Source of the DNA: Photobacterium pectinilyticum
Lineage (GTDB): Bacteria; Pseudomonadota; Gammaproteobacteria; Enterobacterales; Vibrionaceae
DNA: 64,000 nucleotides
NCBI RefSeq assembly: GCF_024357955.1
Contig: NZ_JANEYT010000009.1
Coordinates: 1-64,000 of the forward strand
Direction: 5' to 3'
Positions 29,539-37,966 of the stretch are shown in pieces. The notes below the pieces were generated by a model. It had not been told where the DNA came from and did not search any database. It saw only the letters and a list, made by a program, of their open reading frames with translations. Each line of letters begins with the position of its first letter. The stretch's first letter is position 1. The position numbers and the translations under genes were made by a program.

Positions 29539-30330
29539 TTAATTTGCGGGGTTGTCACGGCGATAGCGCGCTGGCGGCTTGCCATACAATCGGGTAAAGG
29601 CTTGGGTAAAACTGCTCTGACTGGCAAAGCCTGTACTCTGGGCCACTTGCGCAACACTTAGCAGGGACTCTTCAATAAGCTCCCTTGCCAGTTCTAGCCG
29701 CTTTTTCAATACATATTGGTGAGGAGTGGCTCCTGTCTGCTCTTTGAACAGATGATGAAATTGACTTTCCCCCAAAAAGACCAAGCCAGCCAACTGGGAA
29801 ACAGAAATTTTTCGGGTCAGGTGCTGAAGAATATATTGATCAATCACATCCATGTTCAACCGGTAGGTTTGGCGATCAAGTTTCAGCGGCTTGAAGTGGC
29901 GATGCAGCACACACATCAAAGTATCGGTACATGCTCTGCTGAGCAGCAAATCATCTGGATGGGCAGCCATCTCAGCAGTCAGGGCCTGAATGAGGTGCTG
30001 TGCTTGGCGGTCAAGGTGGAAATAACCCGATTGATCAAACAACTGGGCAATATGATCTTGAGAATAAGATGCCTGAAATTGCTCATTAGCAACATTCAAT
30101 ACCAAAATTTCATTATTACCAACACCGGAAAAGGCATGCTCTGAGTCTGCCGTTACCAAACATCCCTGACCGGGACATACCAGATTACCCGCTCCTTCGA
30201 TATCAAATTCTGTTTGCCCTGATAAACCAATCACCACCTGGTTATAGCCATGGTTATGGTGATCCATCTGCGCCGGCAATGTAACGATTTCAGAAGGTTT
30301 GAACATTGGCGTGTTTAGCTTTTCTTTCAT
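29539..30330 (-). CDS. putR: AraC-family regulator of proline utilisation
   Basis: Regulator of 263 residues. The N-terminal half is a cupin-like sensor (MDHHNHGYNQVVIGLSGQTEFDIEG, LVCPGQGCLVTADSEHAF); the C-terminal half has two helix-turn-helix units (KISVSQLAGLVFLGESQFHHLFK and SVAQVAQSTGFASQSSFTQAF) and ends KPPARYRR. It lies directly upstream of putA on the same strand, and PutA here lacks its own repressor domain, so activation of putA/putP by this protein is the natural reading; the symbol follows the vibrio proline regulator. The start at 30330 (MKEKLNTP) has no strong ribosome site. Confidence 0.8.
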   Translation of the reverse strand: MKEKLNTPMFKPSEIVTLPAQMDHHNHGYNQVVIGLSGQTEFDIEGAGNLVCPGQGCLVTADSEHAFSGVGNNEILVLNVANEQFQASYSQDHIAQLFDQSGYFHLDRQAQHLIQALTAEMAAHPDDLLLSRACTDTLMCVLHRHFKPLKLDRQTYRLNMDVIDQYILQHLTRKISVSQLAGLVFLGESQFHHLFKEQTGATPHQYVLKKRLELARELIEESLLSVAQVAQSTGFASQSSFTQAFTRLYGKPPARYRRDNPAN

Positions 30331-30458
30331 GCTAAATGATCGAAGAATATGACAGTGATTCGTAGATCGATAGTACCATAATTCCCCCAATAGCTATACC
30401 CAGCCCACACCAGCTAAGCAATCATTACCGTTCATCTTGAAATCCATTGACTTATATC

Positions 30459-30867
30459 GGAACCATGATCAAGTGGGGATATTTTACGGCCAGTGTGATT
30501 CTGATTCTATTTTGTTGATTTAAAAACCAGCAATCAGATTTGTTAGCTAACAAAGCCCAAAAGACCAATTCATTCCCATCATATAAAACGGATATACTTT
30601 CAACGCTTTAAATTAAAAAGAGTGCAATTGGCCAAGCTCCCTTGGCTAGCTGCTGGCACTTTCAACAGTCAATAACAGAGATTCTCTTGATCATCGTTCT
30701 GGGAAAAAGGCCAAGATCACGATCTAACTTGATCATCGTTCCAGTCGGAACTACATTGCCCGTTATGACACACCTCTTGATCATCGTTCCGTATATTTTC
30801 AGTAGGTTGCCAATCTTTGATTGCCGATAAGAAATAGATCGAAACAATGATCCTTGATCATGTTTCC
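30459..30867. repeat. cluster of RctB-type iterons
   Basis: Five close matches to the origin iteron consensus TTGATCATNNTTYC: 30459-30473 (inverse, GGAACCATGATCAAG), 30687-30700 (TTGATCATCGTTCT), 30729-30742 and 30777-30790 (both TTGATCATCGTTCC), and 30854-30867 (TTGATCATGTTTCC). A degenerate inverse copy GAAACAATGATCC lies at 30841-30853. Spacings of 42 and 48 bases separate the central three. All are intergenic, 17-18 kb left of the origin, upstream of an AEC transporter gene. Confidence 0.75.
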
Positions 30868-30920
30868 AATCTTGAGGCTAATTGTGTTACAAATAGCCTT
30901 CATACTAGGAATAGGCGATC

Positions 30921-31880
30921 ATGACAGAGCTGCTTGCACAACTACATTATTCATTTTCCATCACCGGCCCTATATTTCTGATGCTGGGATTAGGGATTTA
31001 CCTCAAACGTATCGGTATGCTGACGGAAGCATTTATAGAGACCGGCTCCAAACTGGTTTTCAATCTTACCTTACCAGCAATGCTGTTCCTGAGCGTTTCC
31101 CGCTCCAACATATCTGAAATAGGAAATCCTGATTTATTACTGTTTGCACTGGCTGCGAATATTCTCACTTATCTAATGTTCGAATTATTGGCAAAGCGAA
31201 CAATCAAGCAGAAGATAGATCGCGGCGTCGTGGTCCAAGGTGCCTTTCGGGCCAACACCGGTATCATCGGCCTTGCCTATGCCAGTAATGCCTTCGGCGA
31301 CAATGGTCTTGCCCTTGGTTCGTTATACGTAGCCGTCATTACTGTCGCGTATAACATCCTTGCAGTGATCACCTTGTCTCGCTCTAATCCAAATTTACCA
31401 AGCCTCAATACTCGCTTCCTGCTACGCTCCATTATCAAGAATCCGCTGATCATCAGCATAATCTGCGCGCTACCATTCTCTATTTTTGCCATTCCGCTAC
31501 CGGAACTCATCACTAAATCCGGTGGGTACTTTGCAGGAATGACATTGCCACTGGCATTGTTGTGTACTGGTGCAAGCCTAAATTTCAACCAGTTGCGGCA
31601 GGAGCCAGCGAATACTCAGTATGCCAGCATAGGAAAGCTCGTGATAGCTCCGCTATTTATTACCCTTGCAGGTATTGGATTGGGCTTTAGGGAACTCGAA
31701 CTCGGACTTATCTTCCTGATGAGTGCCGCCCCAACAGCTGCTGCCAGCTATGTTATGGCAAGAAATATGGGAGGTAACGCTTACCTCGCAGCAAATATTA
31801 TTGCCGTTACCACGCTAGGATCGATATTCACCAGTAGTTTAGGAATCACTTTGCTTAGAACGTTTAATTACGTCAATTAA
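30921..31880 (+). CDS. AEC-family (auxin efflux carrier-like) transporter
   Basis: Inner-membrane carrier of 319 residues with ten predicted helices in two five-helix halves (GPIFLMLGLGIYLKRIGML opening the first; AGMTLPLALLCTGASLNF and APTAAASYVMARNMGGN in the second). Bacterial AEC proteins move malonate, malate or other small carboxylates; specificity cannot be read here. The upstream region carries an iteron cluster of initiator type, which could affect its promoter. Confidence 0.85.
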   Translation: MTELLAQLHYSFSITGPIFLMLGLGIYLKRIGMLTEAFIETGSKLVFNLTLPAMLFLSVSRSNISEIGNPDLLLFALAANILTYLMFELLAKRTIKQKIDRGVVVQGAFRANTGIIGLAYASNAFGDNGLALGSLYVAVITVAYNILAVITLSRSNPNLPSLNTRFLLRSIIKNPLIISIICALPFSIFAIPLPELITKSGGYFAGMTLPLALLCTGASLNFNQLRQEPANTQYASIGKLVIAPLFITLAGIGLGFRELELGLIFLMSAAPTAAASYVMARNMGGNAYLAANIIAVTTLGSIFTSSLGITLLRTFNYVN

Positions 31881-32313
31881 GTCAAAGTCACTGCCGTCTT
31901 ATTTACCCTTAAAAATAAAGAGGATATTGCGGTGCTACAGATGGCTAATTACACTGCGTAATTAGCCATTTGTAATAAAGAGTAATCCTATTCAAAAACA
32001 GTCAGCTTAAACAAATAAATATAGTTACACTTTAGCGGTTTCTTTTGAATATAAAACCTTATGATTGCAGGTATATGCATAGCTAGGCAGACCTACTTTC
32101 ACAACACATTACTGTCTATTTTATTACCGAAAAATGTGCATCAAAACAGGCTGAAAGTTATGCAAATCATCTGAATAATCTATCGTTTTCAATCAACCAG
32201 CCAAAATTAATCGCGCTGAAAATGAAACATTTTTCCAATTAATCATTTTTATGCACGATGTTTTATAGCGAACATAAAAAACCCAAAAATCACATTGCCA
32301 CACCTTTGTCAAT
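31881..32313. other. intergenic region before vqmR
   Basis: No gene recognised. Apart from the terminator at 31941-31969 the sequence is AT-rich and unstructured up to the VqmA-type operator. Confidence 0.4.
31941..31969 (+). terminator. terminator after AEC transporter
   Basis: ATGGCTAATTA (31941-31951) / TAATTAGCCAT (31959-31969), perfect 11-base stem, followed by TTGTAAT. Confidence 0.6.
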
Positions 32314-32330
32314 AGGTGATTTCCCCCCTT
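32314..32330 (+). promoter_or_regulatory. VqmA-type operator of vqmR
   Basis: AGGTGATTTCCCCCCTT resembles the G-run/C-run palindrome (AGGGGGGATTTCCCCCCT, from memory) bound by VqmA before vqmR in V. cholerae. A TATAGT -10 hexamer follows at 32352-32357. Confidence 0.65.
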
Positions 32331-32363
32331 ACCTGCTTATCACACTATTGTTATAGTACTTTC

Positions 32364-32562
32364 CGTCGACAGAAAGACGGTTTTACCGCTTTCTGCCTAC
32401 AGTATCCAACTTTGGATACATGCCAAGCGGGTTCACTTTGGTATAAACCCTCATACCAAAGAATATGAACCTGATTGGGTACCTCTTCTACACGTCGTAC
32501 AGGATTGTGCTCTTCGGAGTCAAACTCTTGTCTTTGCCGACCTATTAGGTCGGCTTTTTTTT
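32364..32562 (+). ncRNA. vqmR: VqmR small RNA
   Basis: Hfq-type regulatory RNA directly upstream of vqmA. Several stems are visible: CAGAAAG...CTTTCTG (32370-32396), GTATCCA..TGGATAC (32402-32419), CTTTGGTAT/ATACCAAAG (32436-32461), and the intrinsic terminator GCCGACC tatta GGTCGGC followed by eight T (to 32562). Between them lie unpaired stretches suited to target pairing. In V. cholerae VqmA with the autoinducer DPO activates this RNA, which represses biofilm and virulence mRNAs. The 5' end is inferred from a TATAGT -10; the known RNA is ~140 nt, so the true start may be nearer 32420. Confidence 0.75.
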
Positions 32563-32674
32563 ATCTTTTTTACAAATGTGTCCAAAAATCCGTCATTCAG
32601 ATATTGTAACCTCTAGCTATTCAATTAAACTTCACTGTTGCAACTGCTCTATTCTATTAACTCAGGCACACGTA

Positions 32675-33385
32675 GTGAAAAATAAAGTCGACCCCTCTTT
32701 ACTACATATATTTAATCAGCTCCCAGGGTGTTGGGGATGTAAAGATAAAGATTCAGTCTTCGTTTATGCTAATTCCGAATACGGAAACATAATTGGTGTT
32801 GATCATCATTTAGATTGTATCGGCCGTACCGATTTCGACATGCCAAGCCCGACGGTTGAATGTGCAGAAGCATTCAGGGAACAAGATAATCTTGTGCTGA
32901 CATCAGGAAAAAGAATGCGAGTACTGGATATCCACCCTTATTCCGATGGCAGCTGGCGTGCACACTTATTCACTAAAACCCCTTGGAAAAACGATGAAAA
33001 CGACGTCGTCGGAACCATTTTTTCAGGTGTCGAACTCAAAGATACGGCAGTATTAGAAGTTGGCCACTGGATTTGCCGGGCAGCTGGTATCGATCCGAAA
33101 GAGCAAGCCTCTTTCAATCTTGACCTCAACCACAACGCCATAAACCTTAACACCCGTGAATCTGAAGTACTCTTTCTGCTGCTTTACGGCAAAAAGCCAC
33201 AGTATATGGCCAAGGTGCTCGGTGTTTCGGTTAAAACAGTAGAGAATTATGTCATTCGACTGCGCGAGAAGTTCAATGCCCGTTCAAAGAACGAACTTAT
33301 CGACATTGCGCTAGATCTGGGCTTTGGCTCGCATATCCCCGAAAGTATGCTTAAACGCCAGCTATCGGTAATTTTGAAAGAATAG
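32675..33385 (+). CDS. vqmA: DPO-responsive quorum-sensing regulator VqmA
   Basis: Cytoplasmic receptor/transcription factor for 3,5-dimethylpyrazin-2-ol. The N-terminal PAS domain has the VqmA-specific stretch NQLPGCWGCKDKDSVFVYAN and CIGRTDFDMPSPTVECA; the C-terminal LuxR-type HTH is preceded by the near-invariant TRESEVLFLLLYGKKPQ and followed by GFGSHIPESMLKRQLSV. The GTG at 32675, with AGG eight bases before it, gives 236 residues, near the ~246 of V. cholerae VqmA. The frame also has an ATG at 32576, but that lies 14 bases after the vqmR terminator and adds an unrelated cysteine-rich leader. Confidence 0.92.
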   Translation: MKNKVDPSLLHIFNQLPGCWGCKDKDSVFVYANSEYGNIIGVDHHLDCIGRTDFDMPSPTVECAEAFREQDNLVLTSGKRMRVLDIHPYSDGSWRAHLFTKTPWKNDENDVVGTIFSGVELKDTAVLEVGHWICRAAGIDPKEQASFNLDLNHNAINLNTRESEVLFLLLYGKKPQYMAKVLGVSVKTVENYVIRLREKFNARSKNELIDIALDLGFGSHIPESMLKRQLSVILKE

Positions 33386-33550
33386 ATGGCTCAATTTTGT
33401 CATTTGTAACCGCAAAAGACGCAGACTTAGTTTGCCTTTTTGCAATCCAAAGCTTGTTTCCAGATCAATTTTTGTACTGGGCCAATTACCTATAATTCGC
33501 CCAGTCATTAAATTTACCGGCCTAAGCGCCAACGATATGCTGGAAAAACT

Positions 33551-33724
33551 ATGAAGCAATTTACTGTCACCTACGTTGTACACCCGCATTTCAACATCCC
33601 TTGCAAATACCAAATCCAAGCGGTGAGTGAAATCGATTCCATCACTAACGCCGAAAAAGCCCTTAAAGTGCGTCACCCTGAAGGGGTAAGTATAGTGACT
33701 AGTCAGCAGCAATTAGCGGCATAA
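33551..33724 (+). CDS. small conserved-type protein (57 aa)
   Basis: A 57-codon frame, MKQFTVTYVVHPHFNIPCKY to the end SQQQLAA, with a GGA-containing ribosome site. A rho-independent terminator begins at its stop, which supports a real transcript ending here. It reads as a small basic-acidic mixed soluble protein with no motif that I recognise. It is convergent with pdxH. Confidence 0.6.
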   Translation: MKQFTVTYVVHPHFNIPCKYQIQAVSEIDSITNAEKALKVRHPEGVSIVTSQQQLAA

Positions 33725-33755
33725 AAAAAAGGGCAGCGAAGAGCTGCTCTTTTTT
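33723..33755. terminator. bidirectional terminator
   Basis: A8, then GGGCAGC (33731-33737) / GCTGCTC (33743-33749), then T6; serves the small plus-strand gene and possibly pdxH from the other side. Confidence 0.85.
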
Positions 33756-33778
33756 GGTCTAAACCCAGTGATACCAGT

Positions 33779-33809
33779 CTTGATCAAATGTTTATGATGG
33801 ATTTGATCA
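33779..33809. repeat. inverted repeat containing TTGATCAA at the pdxH stop
   Basis: CTTGATCAAAT (33779-33789) and ATTTGATCAAG (33799-33809) are perfect inverted arms around nine bases. TGATCAAATGTTTATG within it matches the left part of the MITE-like repeat with one change, so it may be a MITE remnant. Confidence 0.6.
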
Positions 33810-34451
33810 AGGCGCCAGGCGCTCAATGCCCCATTGCTGGGTTGCATCCTGTATCCGGGTATACAAAAAACGGTCATGCAAGCGGTTAGCACCGCCCTGC
33901 CAGAATTCAATCGAATTGATTTTTACCCGATAACCGCCCCAAAACGTCGGCACCGGCACCTCACCTTTGGCAAATTTATCTTTCAGCTCGAAATACTTAC
34001 TTTCCAGCGCCTGTCTGGCAGAAATTCGCGCGCTCTGTTTACTTGCCCATGCAGCAATCTGGCTCTCTTTTGGTCGTGACGAGAAGTACTTCAGCACTTC
34101 CATTTTTGACAACTTTTCCGCGCAGCCAGTAATGTGGACCTGCCGCTCAAGAGGGTGCCATGGAAAGTGCAAGCTGATTTTGCTGTTATCAGCCAAATGC
34201 AACGCCTTGCGGCTACCAAGATTGGTATAAAAGACAAACCCATCTTTATCAAAGTGCTTCAATAACACAATGCGCTGATAAGGCTGCCCGTGCTCATCAA
34301 CAGTCGCCACTGTCATCGCAGTGGGATCGGTCAGCTTTGCATCTATCGCCTGCTCAAGCCAGGTGTTGAATAGTTGCTCCGGCTGCTCCGGCAAATCATG
34401 ACGGCGCAAACCACCCTGTGTATAGTCGCGACGAATATCAGACAATTCCAT
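33807..34451 (-). CDS. pdxH: pyridoxamine 5'-phosphate oxidase
   Basis: FMN enzyme that makes pyridoxal phosphate from PNP/PMP. Characteristic sequence: [28 protein letters not shown] at the start, [60 protein letters not shown], and [24 protein letters not shown] plus the terminal ERLAP. 214 residues, the usual length. It is a single-gene unit. Confidence 0.96.
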   Translation of the reverse strand: MELSDIRRDYTQGGLRRHDLPEQPEQLFNTWLEQAIDAKLTDPTAMTVATVDEHGQPYQRIVLLKHFDKDGFVFYTNLGSRKALHLADNSKISLHFPWHPLERQVHITGCAEKLSKMEVLKYFSSRPKESQIAAWASKQSARISARQALESKYFELKDKFAKGEVPVPTFWGGYRVKINSIEFWQGGANRLHDRFLYTRIQDATQQWGIERLAP

Positions 34452-34620
34452 TGTTATCTCCGCTCATTCTCTGGATGTATCTTATAACGCTGAAATTGTG
34501 CGCTTTGTCTGATTGAAACACAAGTAAATTGCCCGACAGTCTAAGCCAACACGCGACTCTGTAACCAAGCTCGACGTTTCCACCTGCTGAATTTGTTACA
34601 TTGAAAAAAAAGGCCTTCCA

Positions 34621-36447
34621 ATGTCGGATAAGAAAAAATTTTTTTGCATTGCCCTGCTAATAGGCAGCGTGGGCGCGATGCTCATCAGTTGGGCCACCTT
34701 GTCACAGATCCAGCGCCACCTCAGCGAAAAACTCATTGTGGATGTCACTCAGCTGGGTACAAAAATTGACACCCAACTTGAACGTTACAACCAGCTTCCC
34801 GATGTTTTAGCCCGTGATCCGCGGTTGCTCGCTCCCCTTCTAACCAAACACAAACCCGTTTCAACGGTTGGTGATCAATTCCAAGCCGTGAACCAGCTAC
34901 TTGCGCAATGGAGCCAAACCTTAGGTGCCGACACTATGTACCTCATTGATATGAATGGCACCACGCTAGCTTCCAGCAATTGGCAACAACCGGACTCATT
35001 TGTAGGACAAAACTTCAGTTATCGTCCCTATTTTCAGCAGGCCGCCAAGGGGCAAAATGGACAGTACTTTGCGTTGGGTGCACGATCAGATAAACGAGGG
35101 TATTATTTTTCTGCGCCCGTCACGATAAACCAACAGCCTGTAGGCGTACTCGCCATCAAGGTGGATCTTTCATTACTCGCCGACATCTGGCAGTACGATG
35201 ATATTGAATATGCGATAACCGATCGCCTGGGAATCATTTTCTATAGCTCTGAATCCCAATGGCTTTATCACTCGCTGACACCGCTAAGCGACACCACGAA
35301 GCAACAAATAAAACAATCGCGGCAATATGGCCATGTAGATATCGCCACGCTTACCCAAGCAGAGAACCTTACGGCATTCAACCAGCAGCCCGTCATCCCC
35401 TTGCATGGAGCTGCCGCTACTACGTCGCAAACCTATATCACCGCTCAGCATGACATGGATAAAGCTGGCTGGTACATCTTCGGCTTTACACCACAAGCAA
35501 AAGCATTTGAATATATGGGGCAGGTACTGTTGTTGTTTGTCCTGATCTACACCCTGCTATGTATCGCGGTCCATTCTTGGTGGCAAACCTACCGAGCCAG
35601 GATCGATCTGGCCAACCTTAACAGTCGGTTGGAAAGGCGGGTAAGCCAGCGTACCCGACGGTTGCAAGAAACTAACCAGCAGTTAAAAATCACCCTAAGC
35701 CAATACGAGCATAGCCAAGCAGAATTGAAACAAACCCAGGATGAACTGTTGCAAGCCGCCAAGCTCGCGATGCTGGGTGAACTTTCTGCCAGCATCAATC
35801 ATGAAATCAACCAGCCACTCGCAGCCATTCGGACCTATGCCGAGAACAGCCGGAAACTATTAGCCAAACAGCGTTATGATATGGTCAGTGGCAATATTGA
35901 TGAAATCATCGAGCTTAACCAGTTGATCACCGACATCATCGCCCGATTCAAAGTTTTCGCCCGCAAGCGAAATTTTTACCAAGCCTCGCCTCGGACCAAT
36001 GTCGCAGACTCTATCCGCTCTTCCTTGTCGTTAGTACGCAACGCGTTAATCAAACAAGGAGTTGTACTTCGGTTGGCGGACTTTCCAGACAATGTAATCA
36101 TTAATATCGATGCTGTGCAATTTGAACAAGTGTTGATTAACTTATTGCAAAATAGCCTTCAGGCACTCAAGAATCACTCCGAACCTCAGGTTGGGATCAC
36201 GCTAATCGTCCATTCAGGCCGGGTTGAATGCCGAATATGGGATAATGGTCCCGGATTAAGTCCAGAACAAAAAAAGCAGGTTTTCTTGCCGTTTTACACC
36301 ACCAAGGAGGATGGCTTAGGGCTTGGAATGACAATATCCAAACGTATTATCGATGCGTACCATGGCACACTCAGCGTCAGTGATCACCCCGGCGGAGGTG
36401 CTGAATTTACCCTCAGCTTACCATTAGAGAGCGAGAGCAAACCATGA
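34621..36447 (+). CDS. dctB: DctB-type sensor histidine kinase
   Basis: Membrane sensor of 608 residues: an N-terminal helix (residues ~8-28), a large periplasmic double-Cache domain (~30-300), a second helix (~300-320), a coiled-coil linker (NLNSRLERRVSQRTRRLQETNQQL), the H box LGELSASINHEINQPLAAIRTYAEN, and an ATPase domain with NLLQNSLQAL, WDNGPGLSPEQ and GLGLGMTISKRII. The overall plan is that of DctB, the C4-dicarboxylate sensor. It overlaps the response regulator by four bases (ATGA). No dicarboxylate transporter is adjacent, so the ligand is inferred from family only. Confidence 0.85.
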   Translation: MSDKKKFFCIALLIGSVGAMLISWATLSQIQRHLSEKLIVDVTQLGTKIDTQLERYNQLPDVLARDPRLLAPLLTKHKPVSTVGDQFQAVNQLLAQWSQTLGADTMYLIDMNGTTLASSNWQQPDSFVGQNFSYRPYFQQAAKGQNGQYFALGARSDKRGYYFSAPVTINQQPVGVLAIKVDLSLLADIWQYDDIEYAITDRLGIIFYSSESQWLYHSLTPLSDTTKQQIKQSRQYGHVDIATLTQAENLTAFNQQPVIPLHGAAATTSQTYITAQHDMDKAGWYIFGFTPQAKAFEYMGQVLLLFVLIYTLLCIAVHSWWQTYRARIDLANLNSRLERRVSQRTRRLQETNQQLKITLSQYEHSQAELKQTQDELLQAAKLAMLGELSASINHEINQPLAAIRTYAENSRKLLAKQRYDMVSGNIDEIIELNQLITDIIARFKVFARKRNFYQASPRTNVADSIRSSLSLVRNALIKQGVVLRLADFPDNVIINIDAVQFEQVLINLLQNSLQALKNHSEPQVGITLIVHSGRVECRIWDNGPGLSPEQKKQVFLPFYTTKEDGLGLGMTISKRIIDAYHGTLSVSDHPGGGAEFTLSLPLESESKP

Positions 36448-37748
36448 ACACCCCTGTTATCTTTATAGATGACGAAAAGTCAGTCCGACATGCCCTTGGC
36501 CAAACACTCGAGATAGAGGATTACGATGTCGCTCTCTTTGCCAGCGCCAAACCCGCTCTGGATCAGCTGACTAATCAGTTCCCAGGCGTCATTATTTCCG
36601 ATATCAACATGCCCGGCATGGATGGTCTCACCTTTCTCAAACAGGCGCTAACATTAGATTCCGAGCTTTCCATCATCATGCTCACCGGCCATGGAGATAT
36701 TTCAATGGCCGTTGAAGCCATGCGGCTCGGCGCTTATGACTTTCTCGAAAAACCATTTTCAACGGAACACTTACTCGATGTCGTCAAACGGGCTGGCGAA
36801 AAGCGTCAGTTAGTACTGGAAAATAGGGAGCTACGCCGAGAGCTTGAAGTACAAAGTGGCCCCGGGCCTCGAATTTTAGGCAATGACCCGTCCATCAAAC
36901 AGCTGAGGCGGATCTTATCTCACCAGTCAAAAACACATACTCCGCTTTTTATCCACGGCCCCAGTGGTTGTGGCAAATCCCTCGTTGCCCGATTTGTCCA
37001 TGACCATGGCTTACAGCCACAACAACCGTTTGTCACCATTGATTGCAGTGCAACCGGCGCCGAAGTGCAACTGAGGGAGCTTATCGCGAGTATCACAGAG
37101 CAGTCATGTGGTTCAGATACAAAGCTATCCCCCTACTTTGCCACACTCTACCTTAAGCACATCGGCCAAACACCGCCACAAATTCAACCTGCATTGGAAC
37201 ATTTCATTGAATCACTATGCAAAGAAAATAAGGCTGTTCGGGTTATTGTCAGCGCCGATACCGACAACCATCAACAAAGCCAAGCCGGCCTGTTGCACAG
37301 TCTTTATTTCAAGTTGGGCTTCATCTCACTAGATTTGCCACCGCTTCATAAACGGCGGAACGATATAGCTCTGCTGTTCCATAACTTTCTTCGAACGGAC
37401 TGTAGCCGTTTTGGTATAGAACCGCCGCACATTGACGCGCGATTAGAGCAGTGGTTGATTGAACAAGGTTGGCCGGGAAATGTGCGCGAACTGCGGCAGT
37501 TTGCTGAGCGCTATGCATTGTTGGGAGCCAAGGCGCTCGACACCCAGCCACAGCATGGCAGTGATCAATCACCGGCAGCAACACTGGCGGTAAGAGTGGC
37601 CGATTTTGAATGTAAAGTACTGCACGACGCGCTCAATCGCCATCAGGGGAGACTAAAGGAGGTACAACAAGAACTGGGCCTTGCGCGAAAGACCTTATAT
37701 GACAAACTAAGAAAATATCACATTGATAAGAAAGATTTTAAAGCCTAG
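36444..37748 (+). CDS. DctD-like response regulator with degenerate AAA+ domain
   Basis: Receiver domain (residues 1-120; acidic pocket Asp9/Asp10, phospho-acceptor Asp53, Thr81, Lys103), a central NtrC-type AAA+ domain (~145-365) and a Fis-type HTH (~385-430, KEVQQELGLARKTLYDKLRK). Walker A is kept as GPSGCGKS (173-180) and WPGNVREL is present (343-350), but the GAFTGA loop that contacts sigma-54 is missing, and the Walker B region reads FATLYLKHIG instead of TLFLDEI. It therefore probably cannot activate sigma-54 promoters and may act as a repressor or sigma-70-type regulator. Translationally coupled to the kinase. Confidence 0.85.
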   Translation: MNTPVIFIDDEKSVRHALGQTLEIEDYDVALFASAKPALDQLTNQFPGVIISDINMPGMDGLTFLKQALTLDSELSIIMLTGHGDISMAVEAMRLGAYDFLEKPFSTEHLLDVVKRAGEKRQLVLENRELRRELEVQSGPGPRILGNDPSIKQLRRILSHQSKTHTPLFIHGPSGCGKSLVARFVHDHGLQPQQPFVTIDCSATGAEVQLRELIASITEQSCGSDTKLSPYFATLYLKHIGQTPPQIQPALEHFIESLCKENKAVRVIVSADTDNHQQSQAGLLHSLYFKLGFISLDLPPLHKRRNDIALLFHNFLRTDCSRFGIEPPHIDARLEQWLIEQGWPGNVRELRQFAERYALLGAKALDTQPQHGSDQSPAATLAVRVADFECKVLHDALNRHQGRLKEVQQELGLARKTLYDKLRKYHIDKKDFKA

Positions 37749-37966
37749 CCCATCCACTGTCGGAACCATAAAGCAAAGCCAAATGAAAACCAGGAATGGT
37801 TTACACATTTTTTCGAACTATCTCCATAAAACAAGATGTTAGTCAGCCCTGCACGTCTAGCTAGCGCGAAATTTTGATACCTTTACCAGAGCGCTAGAAT
37901 TGACAGCCTCAGTCGCCTCAACGGTTCCAATCAATTAATTTCTCTTCGAGCTTGCGGAGATCAACA

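Noticed and set aside
33362..33712. 116-codon minus-strand frame
   Set aside because: It is antisense to the better supported 57-residue gene and to the vqmA 3' end, and reads as random composition.
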